Shown: positions 32,727-43,850 of the stretch, one piece after another
Layout of the letters: each line of letters starts with the position of its first letter
Position numbering within the stretch: position 1 is the stretch's first letter
Source of the DNA: Saccharum officinarum
Taxonomy: Eukaryota > Streptophyta > Magnoliopsida > Poales > Poaceae
Assembly (NCBI GenBank): GCA_020631735.1
Contig: CM036160.1
Location: forward strand, 111,148,680-111,212,679
Direction: 5' to 3'
DNA: 64,000 nt
Notes under the pieces: generated by a model
Told to the model about the DNA's origin: nothing
The model's input: the letters and a program-made list of their open reading frames with translations, nothing else
Databases searched by the model: none
Position numbers and translations under genes: made by a program

Positions 32727-33841
32727 TGTCGGTGTTCGGACCCCGGGGGGTCCTAAACCAACGAGTAAAATGCTGCGTGTCTCTTTCCTGGATGGTGATG
32801 CAAGGAGAACACACGGGGGTTTATCCTGGTTCGGGCAAAAGAAGGCCCTACGTCCAGCGGGGGTGAGAGAGGTATGTATTTCCTTGCACCGAGGTGCTTG
32901 TGTAGGGGTTACAAGCTTGTGAGAGAGGGCGTCGAGCCCAAGTCTCAAAAGAGAAAAGAAAGAGTACAAGATGATTGCTTGAGATGTTGATCGTTATGTT
33001 GTGTATGGCTAGCTGTTCGTCTGATGTCTGCTTCTCGTTGCCTGCTTGCCTTGCCCCCTTTGAAGCCCCGGCCTCCCCCTTTTTATAGGGCGAGAGGAGG
33101 CCAAGACAACGGGGAGCCTTGAAATGATGTTTTGTCGATCCCTGTTGAGGTGACTGTAGCGACGTGCCCTAGAAGTGGGGGGCCATCCCTGGGCACGTGA
33201 TGTCGTAGAAGGTGAGGTGCCGAAATGACCCGGAGCGCCGTGCCATACTGTCCTTTCTTCCCTGTTGCGCCGTGTCGGTGGTCGAGGTCGGGTCGAGGTA
33301 GGGTCGAGGCCGAACGGATAAGTCCGAATCCCCGGAATTACGGCATACGGGCCTTGTCGTATCCTCCCTCGAGGGTTAATAGTGACGCACAGGATGAGGT
33401 ATGGTGGGTATAGTGACGTCTTTCACCTCCCATCACGGGATGGGCGGTAAAACAGTGAAAACTGACACTGGTATTGTTCCCACGTCGACCCAGGCCATGG
33501 CCATGCCGGTAGGTGGTGGTTGGTAGTTTGCATTAAATGCTTTGACTTTTCGTCCCGTGGTAGGTGGAGACAGAGGGGGTCGAGCGCCTCGACCCGGGCT
33601 CACGCGAGTCGGAGCGCCCGCGGGGGGCGGTCGAGCCCCGTGCGGGTCGGAACGCGGTCAAGGCCTCCCGTCGAGGGGGCCTCGTACGAGTCGGAGACAG
33701 GACGCGGTCGAGGCATTCCGTCGAGCCGGCCTCGTACGAGGCGGACCTGTCGCACGTAGTGGGCTGCGCTTTATCGTGGCTTAATCATTTTAGTTTTTAT
33801 TATCGTTAGATGTGGGTACCCCTATACTATTGGTACCGACA
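32727..33841 (-). repeat. 3' LTR of the gypsy element
   Basis: TGTC..GACA, 1115 bases. Compared with the other LTR I see about five substitutions and three single-base length changes, in runs such as GGGGGG at 32744-32749 and C5T5 at about 33076. A minus-strand TATA-like box reads CTATAAAAAGG at about 33079-33089. Confidence 0.93.
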
Positions 33842-33861
33842 GTAGCCCCCGAGCCTTTAGG
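33842..33861 (-). other. polypurine tract region of the gypsy element
   Basis: Next to the 3' LTR the minus strand reads GGCTCGGGGGCTAC, a short G-rich tract in the place where plus-strand priming occurs. Confidence 0.5.
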
Positions 33862-34796
33862 TGAGTGTACGTTCACTCTCCTAGAGGCTTTTTACCGATG
33901 AACTGGAGTCATAGCGCCGTTTATCTTTTTAGTAGGGGTGTCTGGGCGTTCTCAGTACTTCTCCGGTGGGGGCGCGCGAGCGCACCCGCCGGGTGTAGCC
34001 CCCGAGGCCTCGGTGGAGTATTGAGAAAATCTCCTCCGAGGTCTTGTTTGTGTTTTATCAGGGAGTAGTTGATGCGGCCGAGCCCCCGAGCCTCGCGCGC
34101 ACGAGGTCGATCAGAGTCCCTGCCGTCTTTCGTTGTCCGTCCCTCACGCTCTTCCTTCGAAAAGGAGGAGGAGGGGTGGGGAACGTCGTACTACCCCGTT
34201 TGGGCGAGTCCGGCGATCTCCGGTGAGCTGCTAGCGGGGAGATTCGAGTGAGAGTCCGTGCTCCAGTCGTTAGGAGTCGGCTTGTGGCCCGGAGGCACTC
34301 TTCAAAAATGCCAAGGAGTGGTCGTGCGGATGTCGGTTCCCTTCGACGGGATCCGAGGGCTCGATGCCTCCCCCGAGGGGATTCCTGCTTCGACCTCGTC
34401 CTCTGGCCTCGAATACGTCCTGGGATGCCTCGAGAGCGTGGCTCGAGCCCTGGCCATGTATGAGCGCATCCCTGGTCGTCCCTTGCTCCGTTGCTCGAGG
34501 GCGGCTGTCGAACCCAGGTCGAGGGCCAGCCTCCGTTCCCTCGAGACTTAAAGCGGGCCCGGAGCCCGTTAGCGGAATCTCGGAATATCCGTCCGCGGAT
34601 CTCGCCCCGCCCTTTAGCCAGGCGCGCCTTTTTAGGGCGAGATCGGCGCGGTAGTGGGCGGCGTGGCGTTCAGTTACTGCGTGGGGGACGGCCACGTGCG
34701 TTGCTCCTGTAAGGCGAGAAGGACGGTTAGGTGAGCGCCTTTATTTCGGGAAACTGTTCCTACCTTTTCGCGCGGCCGTTGAACTTCTTCCCGGTC
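33842..34796. other. spacer between 3' LTR and antisense gene
   Basis: No coding region is recognised. The motif GTAGCCCCCGAGGC or close variants recurs at about 33842, 33997 and 34080, each like the polypurine tract region. It contains many TCGAG words. It acts as the upstream region of the antisense gene. Confidence 0.5.
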
Positions 34797-34804
34797 TATA
34801 AAAA
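34797..34804 (+). promoter_or_regulatory. TATA box of the antisense gene
   Basis: TATAAAAA in the context CCGGTCTATAAAAACAAGG, about 150 bases before the ATG at 34950 and followed by a pyrimidine-rich leader. This is a good match to a plant TATA box on the strand opposite to the retroelement. Confidence 0.65.
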
Positions 34805-34949
34805 CAAGGCCCGGGGGTCAGTGTTCCCCTCCGGTTCTTTGCGTTCTTGCCATCCTTTGCCTTAGGAAACCCTAGCCACTTTGCGCCCTCCGCCCACATT
34901 GCTGCCGCCGCCGCCATCTCCTCCATTCATTCCCTTCCCGTCAGCGCTG

Positions 34950-37900
34950 ATGGCCGGAAAGAGCCAATTCCTCGCTGCCGATGACTGGGCTTCCTCCTCG
35001 GTGACGGAGAAGAAGCTGGAGGAGTTGGTTGAAGATGGGTTGCTGCGGCCGAGGACGAGTCGGTCGCGGCCGGAGTGGATCGCGCCGCCGCCGACCCACC
35101 GAGAGCCGGCGCCCCCGGAAGGCTACGTGGTGAGCTTCGTAAGCTTCCACGAGCGGGGTTTCGGCATCCCGTCGTCGGTCTTCATGCGGGCGCTTCTCCA
35201 CTACTACCGGGTGGAGCTCCACCATCTCGCCCCCAACGCCATCGCGCAGGCCGCCATCTTCGCGGCAGTCTGCGAGGGGTATCTCGGGGTGGAGCCGCAG
35301 TGGAACCTGTGGCTTCACCTCTTCAAGGCCGAGCTCTTCGCGCGGAACGCGGGGGGAAAGGGCGTCTTCTACGCAGCGCGGGTAGGGAGCTGCGTCCTGC
35401 AGTTGAGGTCGAGCCGGGCGGACCAGTACATCCCGGCTCGCCTCATCTCCTCGAACAGCGGGTGAAACGCGGGCTGGTTCTACCTCCGCAACGACGACAA
35501 CCAGCTGCCGGGTACACCGGCCGCGTGCTGACCACCCGGGAGGAGCGCTGGGTGTACGGTGTGCCGGACGTCGAGAAGCCGCGTCTGGACCCGTTGCTGG
35601 TGGCGCAGCAGCAGCTACGTGCTCGAGGCCTGACGGCGGCGGCGGTGGCGACGGCGTTTCATCGCCGCCGGGTGATGCCGCTGAGCCGACGTCGCCTGCG
35701 CCTCGACCAGATGACTCCAGAGGCGTCTCTGGAGGGGAGCCGGATGTCCCACGAGTCCCTCACCCTCGAGGAGGGGCTGCGTCGAGCCCGCCGGATGGTG
35801 GGGACCTTCAAGGCGGAGGAGGCCGATCGACTCCCCATGAGGCCCACTGAGGGGTTCGAGCCCGTGGTAAGTTCCTTGGCTTGGTACGATTGTTTTTTGA
35901 TTTTGTTCGTCTCTCTGATCTCCTTAACCCGGTCGACGCCTATTGCGTAGGACCTGTCGGCGTTGCGGGAGACGCAACCGCCGGTTCCGGAGGACCAGCC
36001 TGCCCGGGACGCTCGACGGCAGCACGCCTCGAAGCAGAAGGCGGTCAAGGAGTCGACCAAGAAGCGGGCGGCCCGGAAGTCCAGGGAAAAGGAAGCGCGG
36101 AAGAAACTCCGGCGCCAACAGGCCCTCGACGGGCTTCCTTTGGAGCCGTCGCCCTCCGAGACCATGTCGGGGGAGGACGACGACAGCAGTGGCGACGATG
36201 ACGATGCCCTGTCGCGGTACGAGGCCGCGACCGGGCTGGGGAGCCTCCCCGACATCCGCCCCCTGCTGGAGCCCATCGCGGGGTCATCCTCCTCGGTCAT
36301 CGTGGTCGAGGAGGTCGAGGAGGACGATGAGGAAGAGGAGAAGAAGAGGAAGAAGGAAGAAGAGAAGAAGGAGTCGGGCCCCTCGGCGGGAGGGGCTGCC
36401 TTACCCCGGACCCAACAAGCGGGGTCGACGGGGGCGCCTGCCCCAGCCCAAGCCCCGCAAGTTCGGACGGGGACGGGGGCGGTGGCGCCGACATCGTCGT
36501 CGGTGGCGCCATCGTCGGGCGTGAAGACCCGAGGCCAGTTGGCCTCGGAGGCGCAGAAGGCGCGCAGCGGCGCGCCGGCGAGAGCCCCGCGGAGCGCTCG
36601 GTCCGCGGGTGGGGCTGCCGCGAGGCCACCGCCTGCCGCCTCGAGCGACTCGGACCGTGGGGGGTCGAGGCCCCTGGTGCCGATCTCCGGGTAAGTTTTT
36701 CGAGCTTAAGGGGACTTGTCCTCTTTTTCGAATTCGTTGACCGACCTTATCTTTTTATTCTTCAGGCTGAAACGGAAGGCGGAGACCATGGGGCCCACCC
36801 CCGTGAAGTCCCTTCGAGCCAGCGCCGCCGTCCTTAACCGGTCGGCGGAACAGGACGCGGCCTGGGTCCGCGAGGTCGAGGCTGCGAAGGAGCGCCGTCG
36901 GCAGCGGGAGGCTGCGGGTGCTTCGACGGTTGCCGGCCCCGATCCTGCGGCGGCGGGGTCAGAGCCGGCAAGGGTGGTGGCGCCCGGCCCGGTCGAGGCG
37001 GAGCCTGAGGCGCTGCCCTCGGCTGAGGCCACCGTGGAAGTGGCCACGGAGGGGGCGGCCGCCGATGCGACCGCGGAGGGAGCTGCACCGGCGCCGGAGC
37101 AGGAGGTGGCGCCGGCGAGGGAGCCGCAGCCACAGCAAGACCTACCGGTGCAGCCGGTGGGCACGACGGAGGGCGGGGCCGTCGAGCCTTCTGCCGGAGC
37201 CCCGGAGGCAGCGGCGCCGGAGGTTGAGGTGCCGGTCGCGGGGGCACCGGTGGTCGGAGTGCTGGTTCCCGAGCCGCCGTCGGGCGAGGTACCGGCGCCA
37301 GAGGCGTCGACGGCCGAGGCGCCAGCTCCGGAGGCGCTGGTTGCCGAGGGGCCGGTCACCGCCGAGGGGCAGGCGCCCGTGGTCGTTACCCTCGATGACG
37401 CCCCCCTGGACAAGGGAAAAGAGATAGTGGGGGCCGAGGAGGGCGAGACCACGAGCCGGGCTGAGGCCTCGACCCCTGTCGGAGCGGCGGGCGAGGGCAA
37501 CGAGGCCGGCCCTTCGACCGGGCCGGGAGGTGCCCCGGCCGCGCCGTCGTCGTCGTGGCCAGACTTCGCCGCGCTGGCGATAGCGCGGGCCGAGGAGGAG
37601 ATTCCGAGGTGGGGAGGGCCGCCCCTTCAGTTCAAGGATGCCGCGAACCTCGACGGCGAGCCCATCCTCACTCTGAACGACAGAGATGAGGTCCACCGCT
37701 GGCAGTACCTCGAGGGGGTCCGCCAACATCTCGCTCGGCTGCTCAGCGTGGCGTCCGACGCCGTTTCGCGGGGCATGCGGGATGCCACCGAGGTATGATT
37801 AATCTGCCGGCTTATTCGTGGCTCTTTGTGTCTCTTCCCTTTGGATTTGTTATGTTTTTTCGGTTTTCCTTGAATTAGGAACTCAAGGAGACCTCCCGCC

Positions 37901-38957
37901 GCAAGTCGCTCTTCATCCGAGGAGAGAGTGGCGTGTGGGCGTCGCTGTCCCGGCAACGGGCCCTGGTCGAGGAGACCCAGAAGAGGCTCGCCGACCGGAC
38001 CGCTGAGATGGCGGAGCTGCGCACCGCCATCTCGACGGTGAAGGAGGATGCGGTCCAGGCTCGGGCGGCTGAAGCCTCGATGCGCACCGAGGCGGACAAG
38101 GCCCGGGAGGAGGCCGCCCAGGCCCGCAGGGACCTCGAGCCCCTGTCGGCACGGGTCAAGGAGCTCGAGGAGGACGTCTCCCAAGTCAGCCGTCAGCGTG
38201 ACCTCCTCAACGTCCAAATTGGGCAAGTCACAGCCCGGTTTAGTGCGCTGAAGGACGAGATCTCGGGGCTGAACGGGGCCGTCCAGGAGAAGGACACGGC
38301 GCTCCAAGCCGCCCGCCAGGAGATCGAGGCGCTAAAAGCGACCGTCCGTGAGAAGGACAGTGCCCTCCTGGGGCTCGAGCAGACGTGCGGGGGGCTCCGC
38401 GACGAGGTTACGGGCTTGAAGACCCATGTCGAGGGTAAGTGTGCTTTGTCGTAGTTATGCCGTCGAGGTCTCGTATCGGGTGCTGATTTTGGCTTTGTCG
38501 TTTTCCAGAGTTGGAGAGTGAGAACCGGGAGGCCCACTCGACCGCCAATTCCCTGCAGAGCCTCCTCGAGGCCGAGACCCAGCGGACCCGGAAGCTCGAG
38601 GGCGCGATCACCACGGTGTGCGACGGTCTGGGGGTCGAGCCCGACGCCGACACCGGAGAAGACGCTCCAGGAAACTCCTTCGTTCGTCGGATGGCGGCGC
38701 TAGGTCACCTTGCCCGGGAGAAGATACGGGACAGCCTGCACCACGGCGTGAAGAGGGCGCTGGCCGTCGTCCGCTCGGGTTTTGTGTTTGACATGGAGCT
38801 CGTCGCCGACGGCTTCATCACGGACCCAGAGCGGTCGGACGCGGAGAATGAAGACGCCTGCTTGGATTTGATCGAAGCCGCGGAGGGGCCTGGGAGCCGT
38901 CTGGCCTCGCTCTTTGAACCTGAGGTGGTCCCGCCTGCTGACGACGAAGGCCTGTGA
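34950..38957 (+). pseudogene. antisense ORF of the Tat-type element ('putative gypsy type transposon' protein), five exons, broken in exon 1
   Basis: Exons: 34950-35866, 35951-36690, 36766-37792, 37879-38434, 38509-38957. All four introns are short (74-86 nt), GT-AG and phase-consistent. The N-terminal part (DDWASSSVTEKKLEELVEDG, YVVSFVSFHERGFGIPSSVF, LGVEPQWNLWLHLFK) resembles the plant family annotated as 'putative gypsy type transposon' or Transposase_28. The middle is acidic and Lys-rich (a DEEEE/KKRKKEEEKK block in exon 2), then Ala/Pro/Glu-rich. Exons 4-5 form a coiled coil ending in an acidic DDEGL tail. Exon 1 has a TGA at 35463-35465 and a one-base frameshift near 35508-35514, so this copy cannot make the full protein. 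The function of such antisense products is unknown. The minus-strand frames across the same exons are shadows. Confidence 0.8.
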
Positions 38958-39644
38958 GCCAAATCTGGGCACGGAGGCCCATGTAACAAGTTAGTTATTT
39001 TGAATTTTGGTTGTGGTGGCCTTGGAGGCCCTTAAGAACTCGAAACGTAAACCGGTCCGCGGTTGTTTTAATTTTATTCGAGCTTTCCCTCCCTTTATTG
39101 TTTGGATCCTGTTCTTGCATGATTTAGCCAGCATGCAGTTGCATCCTTTGGCGTAAGGGAACGAGCGGAGGTACCGTAGCCCCGGAGGCGTAAGTGATCT
39201 CACGGCTCAACTGCCCTCGAGCTTCAGGGTGCCGTTGCAGCTTTGTAGATCGTGTAAGAGCCTGATCTAAACGACAAGGGGGTGTACTCTTTTCCAAAGT
39301 TTAAGAGCCGTTATTTAGGTCATCTTAGCGTGAAGTTGCGCCTCTAGAAGGCATGAGGGGTGAGTGGAGGTACCGTAGCCTCGGAGGCGTAGGTGATACT
39401 CCAGGCTCGAGAGCCCTTTCGAACCTTAGGGTGCTCTTACAGCGCTGTCGATCTAAGAAGCGGCTCTCAAATTTTAAAAAAGAGCGAAAAGATTTTCAGG
39501 GACTGGGGGGTTCCCCCCTTGTAACCTCCGAGGGAGGGTCGAGTCTGGGAGTGCAGAGTCGATCCTTCCTCATCGTGAGACGAAAAATTTGAACATCGCT
39601 GTATTCTTTATTGACGAAAAGAAATTACAGAGCCTCGAGGCTTT
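38958..39644. repeat. spacer with two diverged tandem units
   Basis: The block 'ggaggtaccgtagcc.cggaggcgta.gtgat' followed by 'cggctc..ctc.agg.tgc' occurs at about 39170-39260 and 39365-39450. It lies between the 3' ends of integrase and the antisense gene, which converge here. Confidence 0.6.
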
Positions 39645-41490
39645 TTAAGGAAAAAAGCGACGTAGCTGTTCAATGTTCCAAGCGTTGGTGAAGATTTCGC
39701 CTTTCTCGTTGGATAGCTTGTAGGTGCCCGGCTTTAGTACTTCTGCGATAATGTACGGTCCTTCCCACGGTGGCGTGAGCTTGTGGCGCCCCTTGGTGTT
39801 CTGGTTCCGCCGTAGCACCAAGTCGCCGACGTTGAGGTCACGCTTGCGGACGTGTCTGTCGTGGTAGCGTCGGAGACCCTGCTGGTACCTGGCAGAATGC
39901 AACAAAGCCACATCTCGGGCCTCCTCGAGCTGGTCGAGGGCGTCCTGTCTTGTGGCGTCGTTATTTTTTTCGTTGTAGGCCTTTAACCTTGGGGATCCGT
40001 ATTCTATATCAGTTGGAAGCATAGCCTCGGACCCGTAGACTAAGAAGAACGGAGTGAACCCCGTGGCTCGACTCGGCGTTGTTCTTAGGCTCCACAGAAC
40101 CGAGGGTAGCTCGGCAGCCCATCTTTTTCCATGCTTGTTTAGCTTGTCGAAAATCCTGGGTTTCAGGCCTTGTAGGAGCATGCCGTTGGCACGTTCTACT
40201 TGGCCATTTGTTTTTGGATGAGCCACGGCCGACCAGAGCACGCGAATGTGATGGTGGTCGCAGAAATCCAGAAACTTTTTACCGGTGAACTGGGTGCCGT
40301 TGTCCGTGATGATACAGTTGGGGACCCCAAAGCGATGGATGATGTCGGTGAAGAAAAGCACAGCTTGTTCGGACCTAATGCTGGTGATGGGGCGAGCCTC
40401 GATCCACTTGGAGAATTTGTCGATAGCGACGAGCAAGTGGGTGAAGCCGCCTGTTGTCCTCTTTAAAGGTCCGACAAGGTCGAGGCCCCAAACGGCGAAC
40501 GGCCATGTGATGGGAATGGTTTGCAGGGCATGTGCCGGTAGATGAGTCTGTCTTGCATAGTACTGACAACCTTTACAGGAGCGTACTAGCTTGACAGCAT
40601 CGGAGACTGCGGTCGGCCAATAGAATCCTTGTCGAAAGGCGTTCCCGACGAGGGTTCGAGGCGCTGCGTGGTGACCGCAAGCCCCCGAGTGCAGGTCGCT
40701 GAGTAGGTCCCTGCCTTCCTCGTTTGTGATGCAACGTTGGAGGATGCCTGTAGGGCTGCGGCGGTACAGCTCCCTACTGTTGCCAACGATCACAAAGGTT
40801 TTGGCACGTCGAGCGATCAGTCGAGCCTCGGTCTTACTCGAGGGGAGGTCCCCTCGGATAAGGTAGTCGAGGTACGGAATGCGCCAGTCAAGCTCGAGGT
40901 CAGACGGTGGGGTCGGTCCTTCCACCTGCATGGCTTCGGCCCCGGTCGAGGGGGCTTCTGCCTCAGGTGGGGGGTCGAGTGACGTCCGGTCGACCCCTCT
41001 GTCCGACCCAAGGTCGACTGATGGCCGTTGGAGATCTTTTGCGAAAACGTCCGGTGGAACCGTAGTTCGACTGGACGTGATTTTCGCGAGTTCATCGGCG
41101 GCCTCATTATACCTGCGTGCGATGTGGTTGAGCTCGAGGCCGTGAAACTTGTCCTCGAGGCGCCGTACCTCTTGGCAGTAGGCTTCCATCTTGGGGTCAC
41201 GGCAGCTCGAGCTCTTCATGACCTGATCGATCACGAGCTGGGAGTCGCCTCGAACGTCAAGGTGTCGGACCCCGAGCTCGATGGCGATTCTCAGCCCCGT
41301 GACGAGTGCCTCGTATTCGGCGACGTTGTTGGACGCAGGGAAATGGAGCCGGATGACATAGCGCATGTGAACCCCGAGGGGTGAGACGAAGAGCAAGCCC
41401 GCGCCTGCTCCCGTCTTCATTAATGACCCATCGAAGTACATGGTCCAGAGCTCGGCCTGGAGCTTGCGGGAGGGAGCTGGGTGTCGGTCC
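39645..41490 (-). pseudogene. second RNase H and integrase of the gypsy element
   Basis: One long open frame. Its first part (YFDGSLMKTGAGAGLLFVSP, NNVAEYEALVTGL, RGDSQLVIDQV) is a plant/archaeal-type RNase H, the extra domain of Tat elements. Then comes an HHCC zinc-binding module (HSGACGHH, CKGCQ) and the integrase core with Asp in WGLDLVG, Asp in ITDNGTQF and Glu in NGQVERANG. A GPY-type tail (PPWEGPYIIAEV) ends the polyprotein at 39645. The frame has lost its link to reverse transcriptase through a shift near 41475, so it is part of a broken pol. Confidence 0.9.
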
Positions 41491-41613
41491 ATTCAGCCAG
41501 GAAGTCTGCCAGTACCTGTGACTTTATAGCTTTGCGCGGCGCATAAGATAAGGTCTCGCCCATGAGCTCGACTGCCCACTTGGCGATCCTACCCGAGGCT
41601 TCCCGGTTCTGGG

Positions 41614-42872
41614 CTATCTCTCCCAGGGGAAAGAAGAAACCACAGTGACCGGGTGGCCCTCGAAGTAGTGTCGGAGCTTGCGCCGTGTCAAGATGACAGC
41701 ATATAGCAGTTTCTGGATTTGAGGGTACCGGGCCTTGGTCTCCGAGAGCACCTCGCTAATGAAGTAGACCGGTCTCTGGACGAGCAAGGCATGAGCCTCC
41801 TCGGCCCGTTCGACGACCAGGACCGCGCTGACTACTTGTGACGTGGCAGCGACGTAAAGTAGGAGCGGCTCTCCTGGGGTCGGAGGGACGAGAATTGGTG
41901 AGTTGGAAAGCGTGACCTTGAGTTTGGTGAGGGCTTCCTCGGCCTCGAGGGTCCAGGAAAAATGCTCCGATTTCTTCAAGAGGCGATACAGAGGGAGCGC
42001 TTTCTCGCCGAGGCGTGAAATGAAACGGCTGAGTGCCGCCAAGCAGCCCGTGACCTTCTGCACGCCCTTCAGATCTCGGATGGGGCCCATCTTGGTTATG
42101 GCAGAGATTTTTTCTGGATTGGCCTCGATGCCACGCTTAGACACGATGAACCCTAAAAGCATACCTCGAGGGACGCCAAAAACACATTTTTCTGGATTAA
42201 GCTTGATGTTCTTTGCCCGGAGGCATTTAAATGCTACGTCGAGGTCGCTGACCAGACCGTCGGCTTGTTTTGTCTTGACTACGATGTCATCGACGTATGC
42301 CTCGACGGTTGGTCCGATGTGCTCTCCGAAAACGTGCTGCATGCATCGCTGGTACGTTGCCCCTGCGTTTCGGAGACCGAAGGGCATCGTAACGTAGCAA
42401 TACATGCCGAACGGGGTAATGAATGAAGTCGCGAGCTGGTCGGACTCCTTCATTTTTATCTGATGGTATCCGGAGTAAGCGTCTAAGAACGAAAGAGTTT
42501 CACATCCCGCAGTTGAATCAACGATTTGATCAATGCGTGGCAAAGGGAAGGGAACTTTTGGACATGCTTTATTTAAACAGTGTAGTCTACACACATCCTC
42601 CATTTCCCACTCTTTTTCTTAACTAATACAGGATTAGCTAGCCACTCGGGATGGTGAACCTCCTTGATGAACCCGGCCTCCAGTAGCTTGTGGATCTCCT
42701 CGCCGATGACCCTGCGCTTCTCCTCGTCGAAGCGGCGCAGGCGTTGCTTCACCGGTTTGGATCCGGCCCGGATCTCCAAGGCGTGCTCGGCGACTTCCCT
42801 GGGTATGCCCGGCATATCCGAGGGACTCCACGCAAAAATGTCGATGTTTGCGCGGAGAAAGTCGACGAGCAC
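41614..42872 (-). pseudogene. reverse transcriptase and first RNase H of the gypsy element
   Basis: The first segment (42872-42573) carries FLRANIDIFAWSPSDMPGI and the KKKSGKWRMCVDY motif. A one-base loss near 42585 shifts the frame. The second segment (to 41614) carries NKACPK, SFLDAYSGYHQI, MPFGLRNAGATYQR and the catalytic YVDD (42286-42297), then the RNase H start (LLLYVAATSQVVSAVLV, YPQIQKLLYAVI). Another shift near 41625-41640 cuts it from the downstream linker. A TAG at 42879-42881 separates it from protease. Confidence 0.9.
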
Positions 42873-42881
42873 GGCTTCCTA

Positions 42882-43850
42882 TTTCGGGTCGAGGGTGGCG
42901 CTGACGCTCAGCGCCTTCCCGTTGGGATCAGCGGGGTCGAGGGGCACGAGCTTGACGTCCTCCGCGGGCTCGAAGCTGCCGGCGTGGCGTTTTGGGTCGG
43001 GAACTTCGTTTGCGAGACCGTCGAGGTCCGCAGCCAGAGCCACCGACTCCAAAACAGCCTCGCCGTGCTCGACGCACTCGACGTCGCACTCGTAGGCGTG
43101 TTCGTAAGAGGGCCCCACAGTGATGACGCCGTTTGGGCCTGGCATCTTGAGCTTGAGATAGGTGTAGTTCGGCACAGCCATGAACTTGGCGTAGCACGGG
43201 CGCCCGAGAATGGCGTGGTATGTCCCACGGAACCCGACCACCTCGAAGGTGAGGGTCTCCTTCCTGAAGTTAGCCGGTGTGCCGAAGCAAACGGGCAGAT
43301 CGACCCGTCCGAGGGGTTCCGCCCGTTTCCCTGGCACAACTCCGTGGAAGCCCCCGACGCTAGGTTGGAGGCGCGCTCTCTCGACCCCCAGGAGGTCGAG
43401 GGTCTGGGAGTAGATGATGTTGAGGCTGCTCCCGCCGTCCATGAGCACTTTGGTGAGGCGCGTGTTGGCGATGACGGGATCAACGACAAGAGGGTAGACC
43501 CCCGGATTGGGGATGTAGTCCGGGTGATCATCACGGTCGAAAGTGATGGCCACCGTAGACCAATCAAGGAAGCGAGGGACCGCCGTTTGCACGGAGAAAA
43601 CCTCTCGCCGCTCTCGCTTGCGCTGGCGCGCTGAGAGGCGGGTCGAGGGTCCTCCGTAGATCATGAAGCAGTCGTGGATCTCGGGGAACCCCTCGTCCTT
43701 GTCATCACCCTTTGGGTCTTCCTTTTTGTCGGTGTTCTTACTGCCTGCGCCCTCGAAGTACCTGCGGAGCATATGACAATTCTCAAGGTTATGGTTAATG
43801 GGTCCCTTGTGGTAAGGGCATGGCTCTTTAAGCATTTTGTCGAAGATGCC
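42882..43850 (-). pseudogene. gag C-terminus and aspartic protease of the gypsy element
   Basis: A CPYHKGPINHNLENCHML motif, a CHHC-like element at the end of gag, is followed by a Lys/Asp-rich linker and the retropepsin-type region with the catalytic LMDGGSSLNIIY and later ILGRPCYAKF. This frame differs by one base from the gag frame to its right. Confidence 0.85.

Noticed and set aside
35659..36300. 213-aa minus-strand frame
   Set aside because: Shadow of antisense-gene exons 1-2; it crosses an intron with good plus-strand splice sites.
36706..37500. 264-aa minus-strand frame rich in Ser, Gly, Ala and Thr
   Set aside because: It is the shadow of exon 3 of the antisense gene, which has consistent splice sites and phase on the plus strand.
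42690..43634. 314-aa plus-strand frame
   Set aside because: Shadow opposite the protease region of the gypsy element, which has clear family motifs on the minus strand.
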